A stretch of DNA of 64,000 nt from Sphingomonas sp. Leaf242 (GTDB lineage: Bacteria; Pseudomonadota; Alphaproteobacteria; Sphingomonadales; Sphingomonadaceae): assembly GCF_001422045.1 (NCBI RefSeq), contig NZ_LMLW01000007.1, forward strand, positions 186,001 to 250,000. Direction: 5' to 3'. Positions 8,061 through 16,414 of the stretch are shown in pieces (positions within the stretch are counted from its first letter, which is position 1; the number at the start of each line of letters is the position of its first letter). The translations under genes and the position numbers were made by a program. The notes under the pieces are model-generated. The model saw only the letters and a program-made list of their open reading frames with translations. It was not told where the DNA came from and made no database searches.

Positions 8061-11000
8061 TCAGAACCGGTAGCGCGCGCCGAGGTAGAAGCGCGGCTTG
8101 AGTTCCTGGACATAGACCAGGTTCGTCTCGGTACGGGCATATTGCCGGAACGGCTCGCTGGTCAGATTGACGGCTTCGAGCGACACCGAGAAGGTCTTCG
8201 TGACGTCGTAGCTTATGCTGCCATCGAGCGTACCGAACGCCGCCGTGAACAGCGGGTTGCGATTGTCGCCCTGGTTCGTGGCCGCAAGATACTTGTCGCG
8301 CCAGTTGTACGAGACGCGGGCCGATATGCCGCCCTTGTCGTAGATCGCCGTCAGGTTGGCACTGTCGCCGAGCCCGGTGAGCGCGAAGATGTTGACGTTC
8401 GGGTCGCCGTAGGGATCCACGTTCACGTCACCGCTGACCTTGGTGTACGAAACCGCGAAACCGAAGCCGGATCGACCGAAGAAATTGGTCCAGGCGACTT
8501 CGAACCCGTGGATGTTGGCTTCCTTATTGTTGATCGGCTCGCTGATCGCGAAGTTGACGAGCGGATCGGCGGCATCGCCGACGAGATTAACCGCGAGCGC
8601 GAGATCGTTGTAGAACGTGCCACGGAACTTGCCCGTGGCGGCGTCGAAGCCGTTCTGGAACGCCGCCGTCGCCGCCGCCTTGTTGCCGGCAGCCTGCTGC
8701 AGCAGCGCAGTATAGGCGAACAGGTTTTCGTCGGTCGTGGCGATATTGTTCGACCGGAGATAGTCCAGCGCCGTGCCGGACCGTGAGCCCGGCGCACCCG
8801 AACCCGGATCGCGCAAGCCGAACAGGTTGCCGTTGGTCACCGTATTGCCGACGAAGTTGCGTACGTTCTTGTTGAAGAAGCCCGCCGAGATAAAGCTGGT
8901 CGGCTTGTAGTACCATTCGACCGACACATCGAAATTGTCCGAAACCAGCGGCAACAGCGCCGGATTCTGCCGGTTGGCCGGCGCCGATCCAGAGCCCAGC
9001 GCGGTTGGACGGGTAGGGGCGTTGGCCGTCACGGAAGCGAACAGGCTGCCATAATCCGCGCGGGCGAGTGTCCGGCTGAACGACGTGCGCGCGATCAGAT
9101 TGTCGACCACCTCGATATTGAAGTCGAGCGACGGCAGCAGATTGTCGTACTTCGACTTGACGTTGACCGCGCCGCCAGCCGCACCGCCGAGGACGGCGAA
9201 GTCGTTATCCGACTGCCATTCCAACGCGCTCGGGATCGTCTGAAGCGCCAGAGAATTGACCCGGGTCCGTTCGTAGCGTGCGCCGATCAGGGCATTGGCC
9301 CGGCGCCCGCCGATCTCGCCATGCCACGCCATCTGACCGTAAACCGCCCAGGTCTTTTCCCCAACGGTGTTGTCCGACGACCCTATCAGCACCCGTTCAC
9401 GCCCCGGGACATTCTGATAATATGGCGAGAAGACGTTGAGCAGATCGACCGCATCCCCCCGGAACGCTACCAACGCCGAGCCGGTCGAGTTTGGATTGTA
9501 CTTGTCGAACTTGCACGTCAGGCAATAGGTGCTGACGAGGTCGCCCGCGAGCCTGTCGACGATACCGGTATCCGTGATGCCCCAGTCGCCGAGAAGTTGT
9601 TGCGTGTTGGAACTCGTCGAGTGGATCTTGGCATCGACATAGTTGGTGCCGAGCACGAACCGGCTCTCGTTGCCCAGGTCCCAGCCCAATTCTCCGTTGA
9701 ACTGGTTGATCCTCGACTCCTGCTTCGAGAAGATCTCGCGCGCGATCTGGGTGCCGAGATCGCCGCTGTCGAGCAGGTTGTTGCAATTGCCGCCGCGGCC
9801 GCCGTTGGTCGCGTTGCAATCGTTGAGCGTTTCCGACTGCTGCGGGAAGCCGTTAGAGAAATCGACCTTATGCGTTGCGCGCACCGGCGCGCCGATCGAG
9901 ATCGTCGTCGCCGACGTACCGTTCGCATTGTCCGGATTGGTGGTCGACTTCGAGTGGTTCGCGTCGAGCTTCAGCGACAGCACGTCGGTGAAGTTCCACT
10001 TCAGGTTGCCGCCGACCGAATAGAGCTCGGTTTTGGTCGCGAACCGCTGCTGCTCGTACCCCTTGTCGGCCTGCTTGGCCTCCGCCAGGATGATCGCGGA
10101 CTGCATCTGCTTGTTGTCGTCGAACGTGATGTCGCTGAACGGACGCTGGAACCAGTTGGTCTGCTCGCTGCGCTCGTCGCTCAGCTTGTTGCGGGCATAC
10201 AGGCCGTCGACGGTGATCTCCAACCGGTCGGTCGGCTTGAACTGGATGTTGGCCTGGCCGTTGAGGCGCTCGCGACGGTTCTCCGAGAACTGATAGCGGC
10301 TGTCGTTCGGGATCTGCACGTACGGCGTCGTGGGACGGTTCGTGATGTTGGTGGTCGGGGTTATGTACGTTGAGGTATTGAGGAAATTATTGAGCGGAAC
10401 GATGTTCCAATAATTCGGATTGGACTGGACCGACGCCGATTCACGCAGCTGATAGCTGCCGAACAGGTTGATACCAAAGGTTTCGTTGGGATTCTTCCAG
10501 TTGATCAGGCCCGAAAGCTCAGGCGTGACCTTCTTGAGATTGGCCTCGGCCTTCTCGACCGAGCTGTCGTACAGCGCCTTGGCGCCGATCGACCCCGAGA
10601 AGCCGTCCTCGCGTGCGTCCAGCGGCCGGCGGGTGACGACGTTGATCGCCGCGCCGATGCCGCCCGACGGGATGTTGGCACGGCCGGTCTTGTAGACCTC
10701 CAGCGTGGCGACGCCTTCGGATGCCAGATTCTGGAAATCGAACGAGCGGCCGGTGCCGACCGCGAAGGCGTTGCCGGTGCTGGTATCGATGCTGGTCGAC
10801 GCCAGCTGGCGACCGTTCAGCGTCACGAGGTTAAAGCCGCCGCTGAACCCGCGGACCGCGACCTGCGAGCCTTCGCCGTTGGCGCGGGTGATCGACACGC
10901 CGGTGATCCGCTGGAGCGACTCCGCCAGGTTGGTATCGGGGAACTTGCCGATATCCTCGGCCGAGATGGCGTCGACGACGCCCGCGGAATTCCGCTTGAT

Positions 11001-11255
11001 GCCGATCGCGCGGTCCAGGCTGGCGCGGATGCCGGTGACGACGATCTCGTCGGTCGTGCCGTCTTCGAGCGTGCCAGCCGCGGGCGCCGCGTCGGGCACG
11101 GTCTGCGTGCCAGTCTGCTGCGCGTTGGTAGTCTGGGCACTCTGGTCCGCCGGAGCGGTAGCTGTCTGCGCGCCGGCAACGCTCGACGCCGCCATGCCTG
11201 CCACGACCGCGATAGTAGATACCGAATGCGCGAGCGCGCGCGGAAACTTGATCAT
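8061..11255 (-). CDS. TonB-dependent receptor of the halogenase locus
   Basis: A 1064-residue outer-membrane receptor. A signal peptide ends near SSVAGAQ, followed by a Pro/Thr/Gln-rich linker. The plug begins at DEIVVTGIRASLDRA and continues with GKFPDTNLAESLQRITGVSI and GEGSQVAVRGF, the TonB-Xanth-Caul subtype. A long beta-barrel ends in the expected aromatic residue (YLGARYRF). ATG 11255 is chosen because GGGAGGG stands before it; the frame extends to 11300 without support. It probably imports the substrate handled by SapC, the cupin-like protein and the halogenase downstream. Related receptors import plant glycans or aromatic compounds; the ligand here is unknown. Confidence 0.93.
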   Translation of the reverse strand: MIKFPRALAHSVSTIAVVAGMAASSVAGAQTATAPADQSAQTTNAQQTGTQTVPDAAPAAGTLEDGTTDEIVVTGIRASLDRAIGIKRNSAGVVDAISAEDIGKFPDTNLAESLQRITGVSITRANGEGSQVAVRGFSGGFNLVTLNGRQLASTSIDTSTGNAFAVGTGRSFDFQNLASEGVATLEVYKTGRANIPSGGIGAAINVVTRRPLDAREDGFSGSIGAKALYDSSVEKAEANLKKVTPELSGLINWKNPNETFGINLFGSYQLRESASVQSNPNYWNIVPLNNFLNTSTYITPTTNITNRPTTPYVQIPNDSRYQFSENRRERLNGQANIQFKPTDRLEITVDGLYARNKLSDERSEQTNWFQRPFSDITFDDNKQMQSAIILAEAKQADKGYEQQRFATKTELYSVGGNLKWNFTDVLSLKLDANHSKSTTNPDNANGTSATTISIGAPVRATHKVDFSNGFPQQSETLNDCNATNGGRGGNCNNLLDSGDLGTQIAREIFSKQESRINQFNGELGWDLGNESRFVLGTNYVDAKIHSTSSNTQQLLGDWGITDTGIVDRLAGDLVSTYCLTCKFDKYNPNSTGSALVAFRGDAVDLLNVFSPYYQNVPGRERVLIGSSDNTVGEKTWAVYGQMAWHGEIGGRRANALIGARYERTRVNSLALQTIPSALEWQSDNDFAVLGGAAGGAVNVKSKYDNLLPSLDFNIEVVDNLIARTSFSRTLARADYGSLFASVTANAPTRPTALGSGSAPANRQNPALLPLVSDNFDVSVEWYYKPTSFISAGFFNKNVRNFVGNTVTNGNLFGLRDPGSGAPGSRSGTALDYLRSNNIATTDENLFAYTALLQQAAGNKAAATAAFQNGFDAATGKFRGTFYNDLALAVNLVGDAADPLVNFAISEPINNKEANIHGFEVAWTNFFGRSGFGFAVSYTKVSGDVNVDPYGDPNVNIFALTGLGDSANLTAIYDKGGISARVSYNWRDKYLAATNQGDNRNPLFTAAFGTLDGSISYDVTKTFSVSLEAVNLTSEPFRQYARTETNLVYVQELKPRFYLGARYRF

Positions 11256-11364
11256 AAACCCTCCCCTATTCCCGGCCGCCCTGTTCAGGCCGGAGTGCAC
11301 ACGGTCGTTGCCGCATATGATAGGGCTACCATTCGGAGAGGTGGTGTCAACGGTAGAGCGTTAC

Positions 11365-11382
11365 TTATTTCGCGTGAAATAA
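11365..11382. promoter_or_regulatory. Palindromic operator candidate upstream of TBDR
   Basis: TTATTTCGCGTGAAATAA has perfect 7-bp arms (TTATTTC/GAAATAA) around GCGT, about 110 bp upstream of the receptor start. The TTATTT...AAATAA form resembles ROK-family (Mlc/NagC) operators, but no regulator gene is adjacent, so the binder is not known. Confidence 0.5.
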
Positions 11383-11948
11383 CCGGATCCGTTACACTAT
11401 CATGTGCAATTCTAGTGGTTTAGTCGGCCCTTCTCCAAGGCGCTCTAGCAAATCGAATACGGTATTCTTTGGATGAAGCCTCTATATCCGCTAGTTGTGA
11501 TATAATAGAGACTGTTGTTGTGCCGTATGGGTAAGTTGGGGAAGGACGTGATTCCTCAATTACGGACTAGCCTGACGCGCGGATGGGGCAGAAAATCTGT
11601 CGTTTTATCGATGTGCTTCAAATTGAACAGTTGAGGCTCGTGGGCAATGCTCAACTACAATGTTGCACTGCGGTAGTCGTTAACGTTGTGCTTGGAAGGA
11701 ATGATGGTCGCATATGCGTGCTGAAGATTCGCAGTGCGGATCAGCACGGTGATAGCGATACATCAATAAAACGGCGGCATTGCGGGGTTAAACCGAAATC
11801 GCGAAGGTGGGGAGGCAGTATCCTGCGTACCCCTCAGCAGTCCGAACCGCGCATACAGCAGGTTTGCGTGTGTGCATTCCGGGTGGGCATCGTATCGCGG
11901 GAGACGTAGGCCTGTGCTCAATAAAAGAAGGTCGCGAAGGAGAGGCAG
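11383..11948. other. AT-richer intergenic stretch
   Basis: About 565 bp between the divergent receptor gene and a small plus-strand gene. Base composition is clearly lower in GC than neighbouring genes. A TATAAT sits near 11500 without a well-placed -35 box. A plus-strand open frame at 11583-11909 has no recognisable domain, no good ribosome-binding site and atypical composition, and I do not call it a gene. Confidence 0.5.
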
Positions 11949-12326
11949 ATGGTTCGCGTGTTGGTCATTGGGTATGCGCCTGACGCAGTCGATTTCACCG
12001 ATCCGGCCATTCCGCCCGGCCCGACGGAAGCCCGTGTGGCGGAAGGTATCGGACGAGACGCGCAATCGATGCGAGATCGCGGTTGGGAAGCCGTGCATCT
12101 TCCGATCCGCGCGGATGGAAGCTTGCGTCACGACATTGCGGACTGTCTGGCACGCGAGACGTTCGATTGTATCGTGATCGGCGCCGGGGTCCGCATGACG
12201 ACCAAGCATGTCGCCGCGTTCGAACAGGCTATCGATGCCGTTCGGCGAGGCGCGCCGCAAACCCCGATTGCATTCAACGCGAGCCCGGATAGTAGCGGCG
12301 AAGCGGCTGCCCGGTGGTTGGGCTAA
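11949..12326 (+). CDS. Conserved hypothetical protein, Rossmann-like
   Basis: A 125-residue cytoplasmic protein. It opens with a beta strand and loop (MVRVLVIGYAPDAVDFTDP), has PPGPTEARVAEGIGRD in the middle, and a second strand DCIVIGAGVRM followed by FEQAIDAVRRGAPQTPIAFN, an alternating alpha/beta pattern resembling a receiver or nucleotide-binding fold. It lacks the Asp/Lys set of true response regulators. GAAGGAGAGGCAG before ATG 11949 is a strong ribosome-binding site. I do not recognise a function. Its neighbour downstream, an FNR-type reductase on the minus strand, converges on it. Confidence 0.8.
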   Translation: MVRVLVIGYAPDAVDFTDPAIPPGPTEARVAEGIGRDAQSMRDRGWEAVHLPIRADGSLRHDIADCLARETFDCIVIGAGVRMTTKHVAAFEQAIDAVRRGAPQTPIAFNASPDSSGEAAARWLG

Positions 12327-12370
12327 GCCTCTTCTCGATGTGACGCAGGCCGTTGAACAGCTTGCTCAGC

Positions 12371-13120
12371 TCATGCTCCACCGTAGCGTTCGGTCTTGAT
12401 CATGGCGGTATCGAGGCCGGCCAGCAGCGCGCCCTCCGTCGCGATGTTGACGAAGCCGTTGGACCCGCAGACGAAGACGTGTGTGGGTTTTCGGTCAAGC
12501 CGAGCCACGATCTCCTGGACCATGGCGCTGTCGATCCGTCGTCCGAAGTCCGATGCGCGGCGCGGGTCTTCGCGCGTGATCGCCAGTGCCAGGACGAATG
12601 CCGCGTCGCCGATCTCGGCGGCATGAAGCTCTTCCGAAAAGAGTACGTCTTCGGCTGTCCGCGCGGACAGGAGCAGCGCCGTCGGTACCGCCGGAGTCTG
12701 TGTGCGGCGCTGTCGGATCATGGCCATCAACGGCACCACGCCGGAGCCTGCGCCGATCAGCAATACTGCGTCCGCGGCAGGGGCTGGCCACAGGAAATGG
12801 CCGCCGAGTGGACCACGTAGCTCGATGGCGTCGCCGATCGTCGCGACGTCGTGAAAATATGACGAAACCTCGCCGTCCGGCAGGCGCTCGATCGCGAGCT
12901 CGATGATTGGGGAGGAGGCCGCCGCCGATGCGATCGAGTAGCTGCGCATCGCACGATAGCCGTCGGGCGCGGTCAGCCGGACGTCGACGTGCTGCCCCGC
13001 GATGGGCGCGAACGGTTTGCTCGCCCGCAGGAAGACGCTCTTGATACTCGGGGTCTGCTGGACGATCGCCTCGATCACGCACGACTGCCACGACACGGTT
13101 TGCGCGCCGCGCTCAATCAT
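12371..13120 (-). CDS. FAD/NAD(P)-binding ferredoxin-reductase-type oxidoreductase
   Basis: A 249-residue flavin reductase of the FNR superfamily. RSYSIAS (59-65) binds FAD, GPLGGHF follows, LLIGAGSGVVPLMAMIR is the pyridine-nucleotide loop, and VFVCGSNGFVN is the C-terminal NAD(P) motif. There is no ferredoxin domain and no membrane segment, so it is a soluble electron-transfer module. ATG 13120 is used; it overlaps the end of the molybdopterin oxidoreductase gene by 8 bp, so the two are co-translated. The pair suggests NAD(P)H-FAD-molybdenum electron flow to an oxidised substrate, possibly sulfoxides or N-oxides. The longer upstream frame to 13216 lies inside the partner gene. Confidence 0.88.
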   Translation of the reverse strand: MIERGAQTVSWQSCVIEAIVQQTPSIKSVFLRASKPFAPIAGQHVDVRLTAPDGYRAMRSYSIASAAASSPIIELAIERLPDGEVSSYFHDVATIGDAIELRGPLGGHFLWPAPAADAVLLIGAGSGVVPLMAMIRQRRTQTPAVPTALLLSARTAEDVLFSEELHAAEIGDAAFVLALAITREDPRRASDFGRRIDSAMVQEIVARLDRKPTHVFVCGSNGFVNIATEGALLAGLDTAMIKTERYGGA

Positions 13121-13718
13121 TGGTGTATCGCTGCTCGCGCCACGGATCGCCGTAGATGTGGTAGCCATGCCCCTCCCAAAAACCGGGCTCGTCGCGCGTC
13201 GTGAATTGCAGCGCATTCACCCATTTGGCGGACTTCCAGAAATAGAGATGCGGGACCAGCAGACGCGCCGGCCCTCCGTGGTCGCGCGGCAGCGGCTCGC
13301 CTGCATAGTTGAGGGCGACCATCGCCTTGCCGGAGAGAAGGTCTGCCAGCGGGACGTTGGTCGAATATTTATCGTAGCAATGCGCCAACACGAAATCGGT
13401 GGGTGGATCGAGCCCTGCGTCGGCGAGGATGTCTTCGATGAGGACGCCCTCCCAGGCGGTATCGAGCTTCGACCACGAGGTGACGCAGTGGATGTCTCGC
13501 GTCACCTTGGTCTTCGGCAGGGCATTGAATTCGCTCCAATTCCAGACTTTGACGGGCTTCGGACCGATCTTGACGGTGAATTTCCAGTCGGCAGGTTCAA
13601 CGTGCGGCGTGGGCCCGGCTGACAGGACGGGGAAATCCTCGACGAGGTGCTGACCCGGCGGAATCCGGCTGGCCTTGTCGCCATCCAAGCCGCGACCGGT
13701 GAATCCTCTGGTGACCAT
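13113..13718 (-). CDS. Sulfite-oxidase-like molybdopterin oxidoreductase
   Basis: A 201-residue protein with the oxidoreductase molybdopterin-binding fold. The molybdenum-ligand cysteine is C78 in DIHCVTSWSKLD, and HGGPARLLVPHLYFWKSAKWV is the family's C-terminal signature region. There is no Tat signal, haem domain or dimerisation domain, so it is a short cytoplasmic version rather than the periplasmic MsrP or a full sulfite oxidase. ATG 13718 has an ideal AAAGGA six bases upstream; an ATG at 13736 lacks one. It is coupled to an FAD reductase gene that probably supplies electrons. The substrate is unknown. Confidence 0.88.
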   Translation of the reverse strand: MVTRGFTGRGLDGDKASRIPPGQHLVEDFPVLSAGPTPHVEPADWKFTVKIGPKPVKVWNWSEFNALPKTKVTRDIHCVTSWSKLDTAWEGVLIEDILADAGLDPPTDFVLAHCYDKYSTNVPLADLLSGKAMVALNYAGEPLPRDHGGPARLLVPHLYFWKSAKWVNALQFTTRDEPGFWEGHGYHIYGDPWREQRYTND

Positions 13719-13736
13719 GCGAATTCCTTTGCTCAT

Positions 13737-14317
13737 GACGAAAGACGATCGGCGGCTTCATTCCGGAATGCCGTGTGCGATCCTTGCTCGCGTGGCTGCC
13801 GAACAGACCGATTGGCCGAAGTCCGAAAGACCGATCATCCGTCGGAATAATCTAACGCACTTCGACGCGCTCGCTTTATCATACGCTATCCATAGCGGCA
13901 TGTGGATCGTGTTTTCCAATGCGCTATCACTATAGTTTCTATAGCTTTGCAATGGTGTTTCATGAACCTCTCGTTGATTTGAGGCCTAGGTCTGAAAAAA
14001 ATGCCATAGTATCGCAGACGCTAACAATAGCTCGTGCTCCTCTAATCTCCGCTGAGCGACTACCCGTGCAAGCTATTGAAACGATGCGCGGTCGCTATTT
14101 TTAATTCATGAACCATGAATCTATAGTCCGTGACGGCAAAATGGAGATCCCGGCGTGGTCAGACAGTGCGAAGATTTGACTGACCGATATTTTAGGCCGC
14201 AGCAAATTGGAGCCGCCGATCGTCGACCATCCCCAGCCGCTTGCGCCGCACATTGCAGGGCTCGGCATCGGCCCGCCCAGGTTCGTCTTTCCGATCACGC
14301 ATATGCGCTGATCCTAA
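13737..14317. other. AT-rich intergenic stretch, no gene seen
   Basis: About 580 bp, much lower in GC than the genes around it, with frequent stops in all frames. Minus-strand open frames at 13758-13952 and 14101-14298 show no domain. It leads into a truncated HbpS/GlcG gene, so it probably contains the eroded remainder of that or another lost gene. Confidence 0.5.
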
Positions 14318-14488
14318 ATGGCGCCGCTGGCCTATCGCCCGCGGATGATCGCGGTCGGAGGCGGCTATCCGATCCTCGAGGAGGGCAAGTTGAGCGGCGG
14401 GATCGGCATCTCGGGCGGCACCTATGAGGAGGATCAGGATGCCTGCGTCGAGGCACTCGAGAAAATCGGGTTCGAGCTACCGGCGTGA
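14318..14488 (+). pseudogene. HbpS/GlcG-family (DUF336) C-terminal remnant
   Basis: An open frame of 56 codons reads MAPLAYRPRMIAVGGGYPI, then LEEGKLSGGIGISGGTYEEDQDACVEAL in two adjoining parts. The pattern 'GGxPIxxxGxLxGxIGxSGGTxxxD' is the C-terminal signature of HbpS/GlcG proteins, which are normally about 130-150 residues and bind haem or small ligands. The first 80 or so residues are missing; an in-frame TAA lies directly upstream, and no ribosome-binding site is seen. It is a truncated relic. The redoxin gene begins 45 bp downstream. Confidence 0.7.
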
Positions 14489-14533
14489 CAGTCGTCATAA
14501 CGCAAGGAGCCACGGCTCGAACCGGAGGATAAG

Positions 14534-15004
14534 ATGAGCATGACCGAACGCCAGGCGCCTGAATTGCGGGTACGGGAGTGGATTGGCGGGGATGGCGCAA
14601 GCATCGCGCCGGTTGCGCTGTCGGACCTCGGCACGGGGCCGAAGATCCTGTTTGCCTTCCAGCATTGGTGCCGCGGATGCCATGTGCACGGCTTTCCGAC
14701 GCTCCAAAAACTGTATGGCGCATTGAGCCCGAAGGGGGTGGGGTTTGCGGTGATCCAGACCGTCTTCGAGGGCGCGGACGAGAACACATTCGATATGTTG
14801 CGCGTGAACCAGCTCAAATATGACCTTCCCCTCGCTTTCGGTCACGATGAACCACCGACCGGGCAGGCTCTGCCGACCTTCATGGAAGACTACCGCACGC
14901 GAGGAACACCCTGGTTCACGGTGATCGATGCGGGCGGCCATATCGTCTTCTCGGATTTCCATCTCGATGCGGACACGCTCATCGCGGACTTGAGTCAAGC
15001 ATAG
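14534..15004 (+). CDS. Thioredoxin-fold redoxin/TlpA-like protein
   Basis: A 156-residue cytoplasmic thioredoxin-fold protein. The active-site motif is WCRGCH, with cysteines 46 and 49. FAFQHWC before it is the usual strand leading to the CxxC, and TPWFTVIDAGGHIVFSDFHLD is the C-terminal cis-proline and beta-hairpin region typical of TlpA/ResA-like proteins. No signal peptide is seen. CCGGAGGATAAG before ATG 14534 is a strong ribosome-binding site. Probably a thiol reductase or peroxiredoxin-like enzyme in this redox-rich neighbourhood; the partner is not known. Confidence 0.88.
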   Translation: MSMTERQAPELRVREWIGGDGASIAPVALSDLGTGPKILFAFQHWCRGCHVHGFPTLQKLYGALSPKGVGFAVIQTVFEGADENTFDMLRVNQLKYDLPLAFGHDEPPTGQALPTFMEDYRTRGTPWFTVIDAGGHIVFSDFHLDADTLIADLSQA

Positions 15005-15067
15005 CTTATGCAGCGAGGGCTCATCCTGACTGCTAGATTTAGGCGGTTCTGACCGTGCCGCTTGCGA

Positions 15068-15358
15068 TCAGGAAATCTCATGCCAGACGCAGCGCACGCC
15101 GGTATCGTGTTCAGCCACGCGATCTACGTGCTTGGCCACGGCCTCCTTTGCGGCATCGAAGGGACCAAGATCCGTGCCCACAAGTCGGAGCGACAAGCTA
15201 TCGCCATCGGCTGTCATGATAAGCTGGCCGCCGGGAAGCTCGATCTCCGCAGTCAGCGCATCGTAGCGAACCGGATAGGTGTGCACCCACGCCTTGGCGA
15301 TCTCGGTCAGATAGCGGCTGCTATCGATTGTGGCGATGCGTGCTTCGGCTTCGAACAT
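15068..15358 (-). CDS. DUF2218 domain protein
   Basis: A 96-residue protein matching the whole DUF2218 family: ARIATIDSSRYLTEIAKAW at the start, AEIELPGGQLIMTADGDSLSLRL in the middle and AVAKHVDRVAEHD near the end. Proteins of this family often sit near siderophore or iron-transport genes, but the function is unknown; no such link is seen here. GGGAGCCC before ATG 15358 supports the start. Convergent with the redoxin gene. Confidence 0.88.
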   Translation of the reverse strand: MFEAEARIATIDSSRYLTEIAKAWVHTYPVRYDALTAEIELPGGQLIMTADGDSLSLRLVGTDLGPFDAAKEAVAKHVDRVAEHDTGVRCVWHEIS

Positions 15359-15440
15359 GAAGGGCTCCCGTAGACAGTGTGCTTCGATGAAAATCGTGAA
15401 ATTTCTTGAGATGTTCGCCGCGTCACAGATCCAAGGCGGA

Positions 15441-15842
15441 TCACGCTATGATCGCCGTTACCCTGATTTCGATGCGCATGGTGGGAAGCCCCAGCGCCTC
15501 TACCCCCAATTGCGTCCAGATCGGCGCGCGGTCGGGCACGTAGTGGCGGAATAGCCTGGCCATCGTCTCGTTGATGACGGGAGGGAAGCCGCCGACGTGA
15601 TAGGAATTGACGTGGACGACGTGCCGCCAGGTTGCCCCGGCTGTCGCAAGCGTCCGTTCGACGTTCTCGAACGCCTGCGCGATTTCTTCCTCGATCGATT
15701 CCGGAATGACGAGATCGTCGTTCCAGCCGCCTTGTCCGGAAATCTCCACGCGGTCGCCGATGCGCATCGCCTGGGAGTAATGCAGCGCGTCATGCAGGCG
15801 CGTCCCGTAGCCGGGGGTGATGAAGAACGACGGTGTCGTCAT
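15441..15842 (-). CDS. RidA/YjgF-family protein
   Basis: A 133-residue Rid-superfamily protein. It has FITPGYGTRLHDALHYSQAMRIGDRVEISGQGG, then a helix AQAFENVERTLATAGATWRHVVHVNSYHV and APIWTQLGVEALGLPTMRIEIRVTAII, the conserved order of the fold (runs quoted in overlapping parts). RidA proper uses an Arg near the C-terminus to hydrolyse enamine/imine intermediates; here R122 in MRIEIRV is in the right area, so activity is possible. ATG 15842 with GAAGG upstream is chosen; the open frame to 16019 overlaps the next gene. Last gene of the minus-strand run from 18653. Confidence 0.85.
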   Translation of the reverse strand: MTTPSFFITPGYGTRLHDALHYSQAMRIGDRVEISGQGGWNDDLVIPESIEEEIAQAFENVERTLATAGATWRHVVHVNSYHVGGFPPVINETMARLFRHYVPDRAPIWTQLGVEALGLPTMRIEIRVTAIIA

Positions 15843-15903
15843 GAGCTTGCCTTCGATAGAATGAACGGCGTTCGGCACTGGCGCGTCGGTCGGTGGCCGG
15901 ACC

Positions 15904-16353
15904 CTATTCCACGTCTTCCACAACGAGGTCGCGGCCGTTGAACTGCACGGTCTCCCCGGCTCGGGCACCTTCGATCGCTTCGAAGATCGGCGCCATCGTG
16001 GAAATGCCCATGATGTCACGACCCTGACAGGTGAACCTGCTGGTCGACACCGCGATCGCGAAGTAGCGGCCGGACAGCTTGACGACGGCGCCTTCCTCGA
16101 CGGTCGACTTGGGGCCGAAATCGATCATCCGGAGCTTGTCGATCTTGTCGGCATAATCGTGCAGCGTGTCGTCGAGCGCTTCGGCGAGGTCGCTGGCGAT
16201 TTCGGCCTGCGCCAGTTCATCGTTCTCGACCGGTTCGCTTTGATCGACCTTAGCGGTGAAGACATAGTCGAGGTAGTTTCCCCGGGCACTCTGCAGCGCT
16301 GCGGTCTCCAGCGAGAGCATCGTGTCTCGGATGTGAGCCTTGTTCCAGTCCAT
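15904..16353 (-). CDS. Hypothetical protein with GreA/GreB-like C-terminal domain
   Basis: A 149-residue protein. Residues 1-75 form charged helices (MDWNKAHIRDTMLSLETAALQ..., ALDDTLHDYADKIDKLRMID). Residues 80-149 (STVEEGAVVKLSGRYFAIAV..., ISTMAPIFEAIEGARAGETV) follow the pattern of the Gre-factor FKBP-like C-domain, in which 'IS..SPI..ALLG...GD.V' is conserved. The N-terminal acidic coiled-coil tip of GreA is not recognisable, so transcript cleavage cannot be assumed. Similar two-part proteins are common in Bacteroidetes without known function. AAGGACG precedes ATG 16353. Confidence 0.72.
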   Translation of the reverse strand: MDWNKAHIRDTMLSLETAALQSARGNYLDYVFTAKVDQSEPVENDELAQAEIASDLAEALDDTLHDYADKIDKLRMIDFGPKSTVEEGAVVKLSGRYFAIAVSTSRFTCQGRDIMGISTMAPIFEAIEGARAGETVQFNGRDLVVEDVE

Positions 16354-16414
16354 GATGACGTCCTTGCGTTACGGTGCTTTGGTAGTTCAGCGGCATTGTC
16401 ATCCGGCGACGCTG

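Noticed and set aside
11583..11909. 108-codon plus-strand open frame in the AT-rich gap
   Set aside because: No ribosome-binding site, no domain and unusual composition for this genome.
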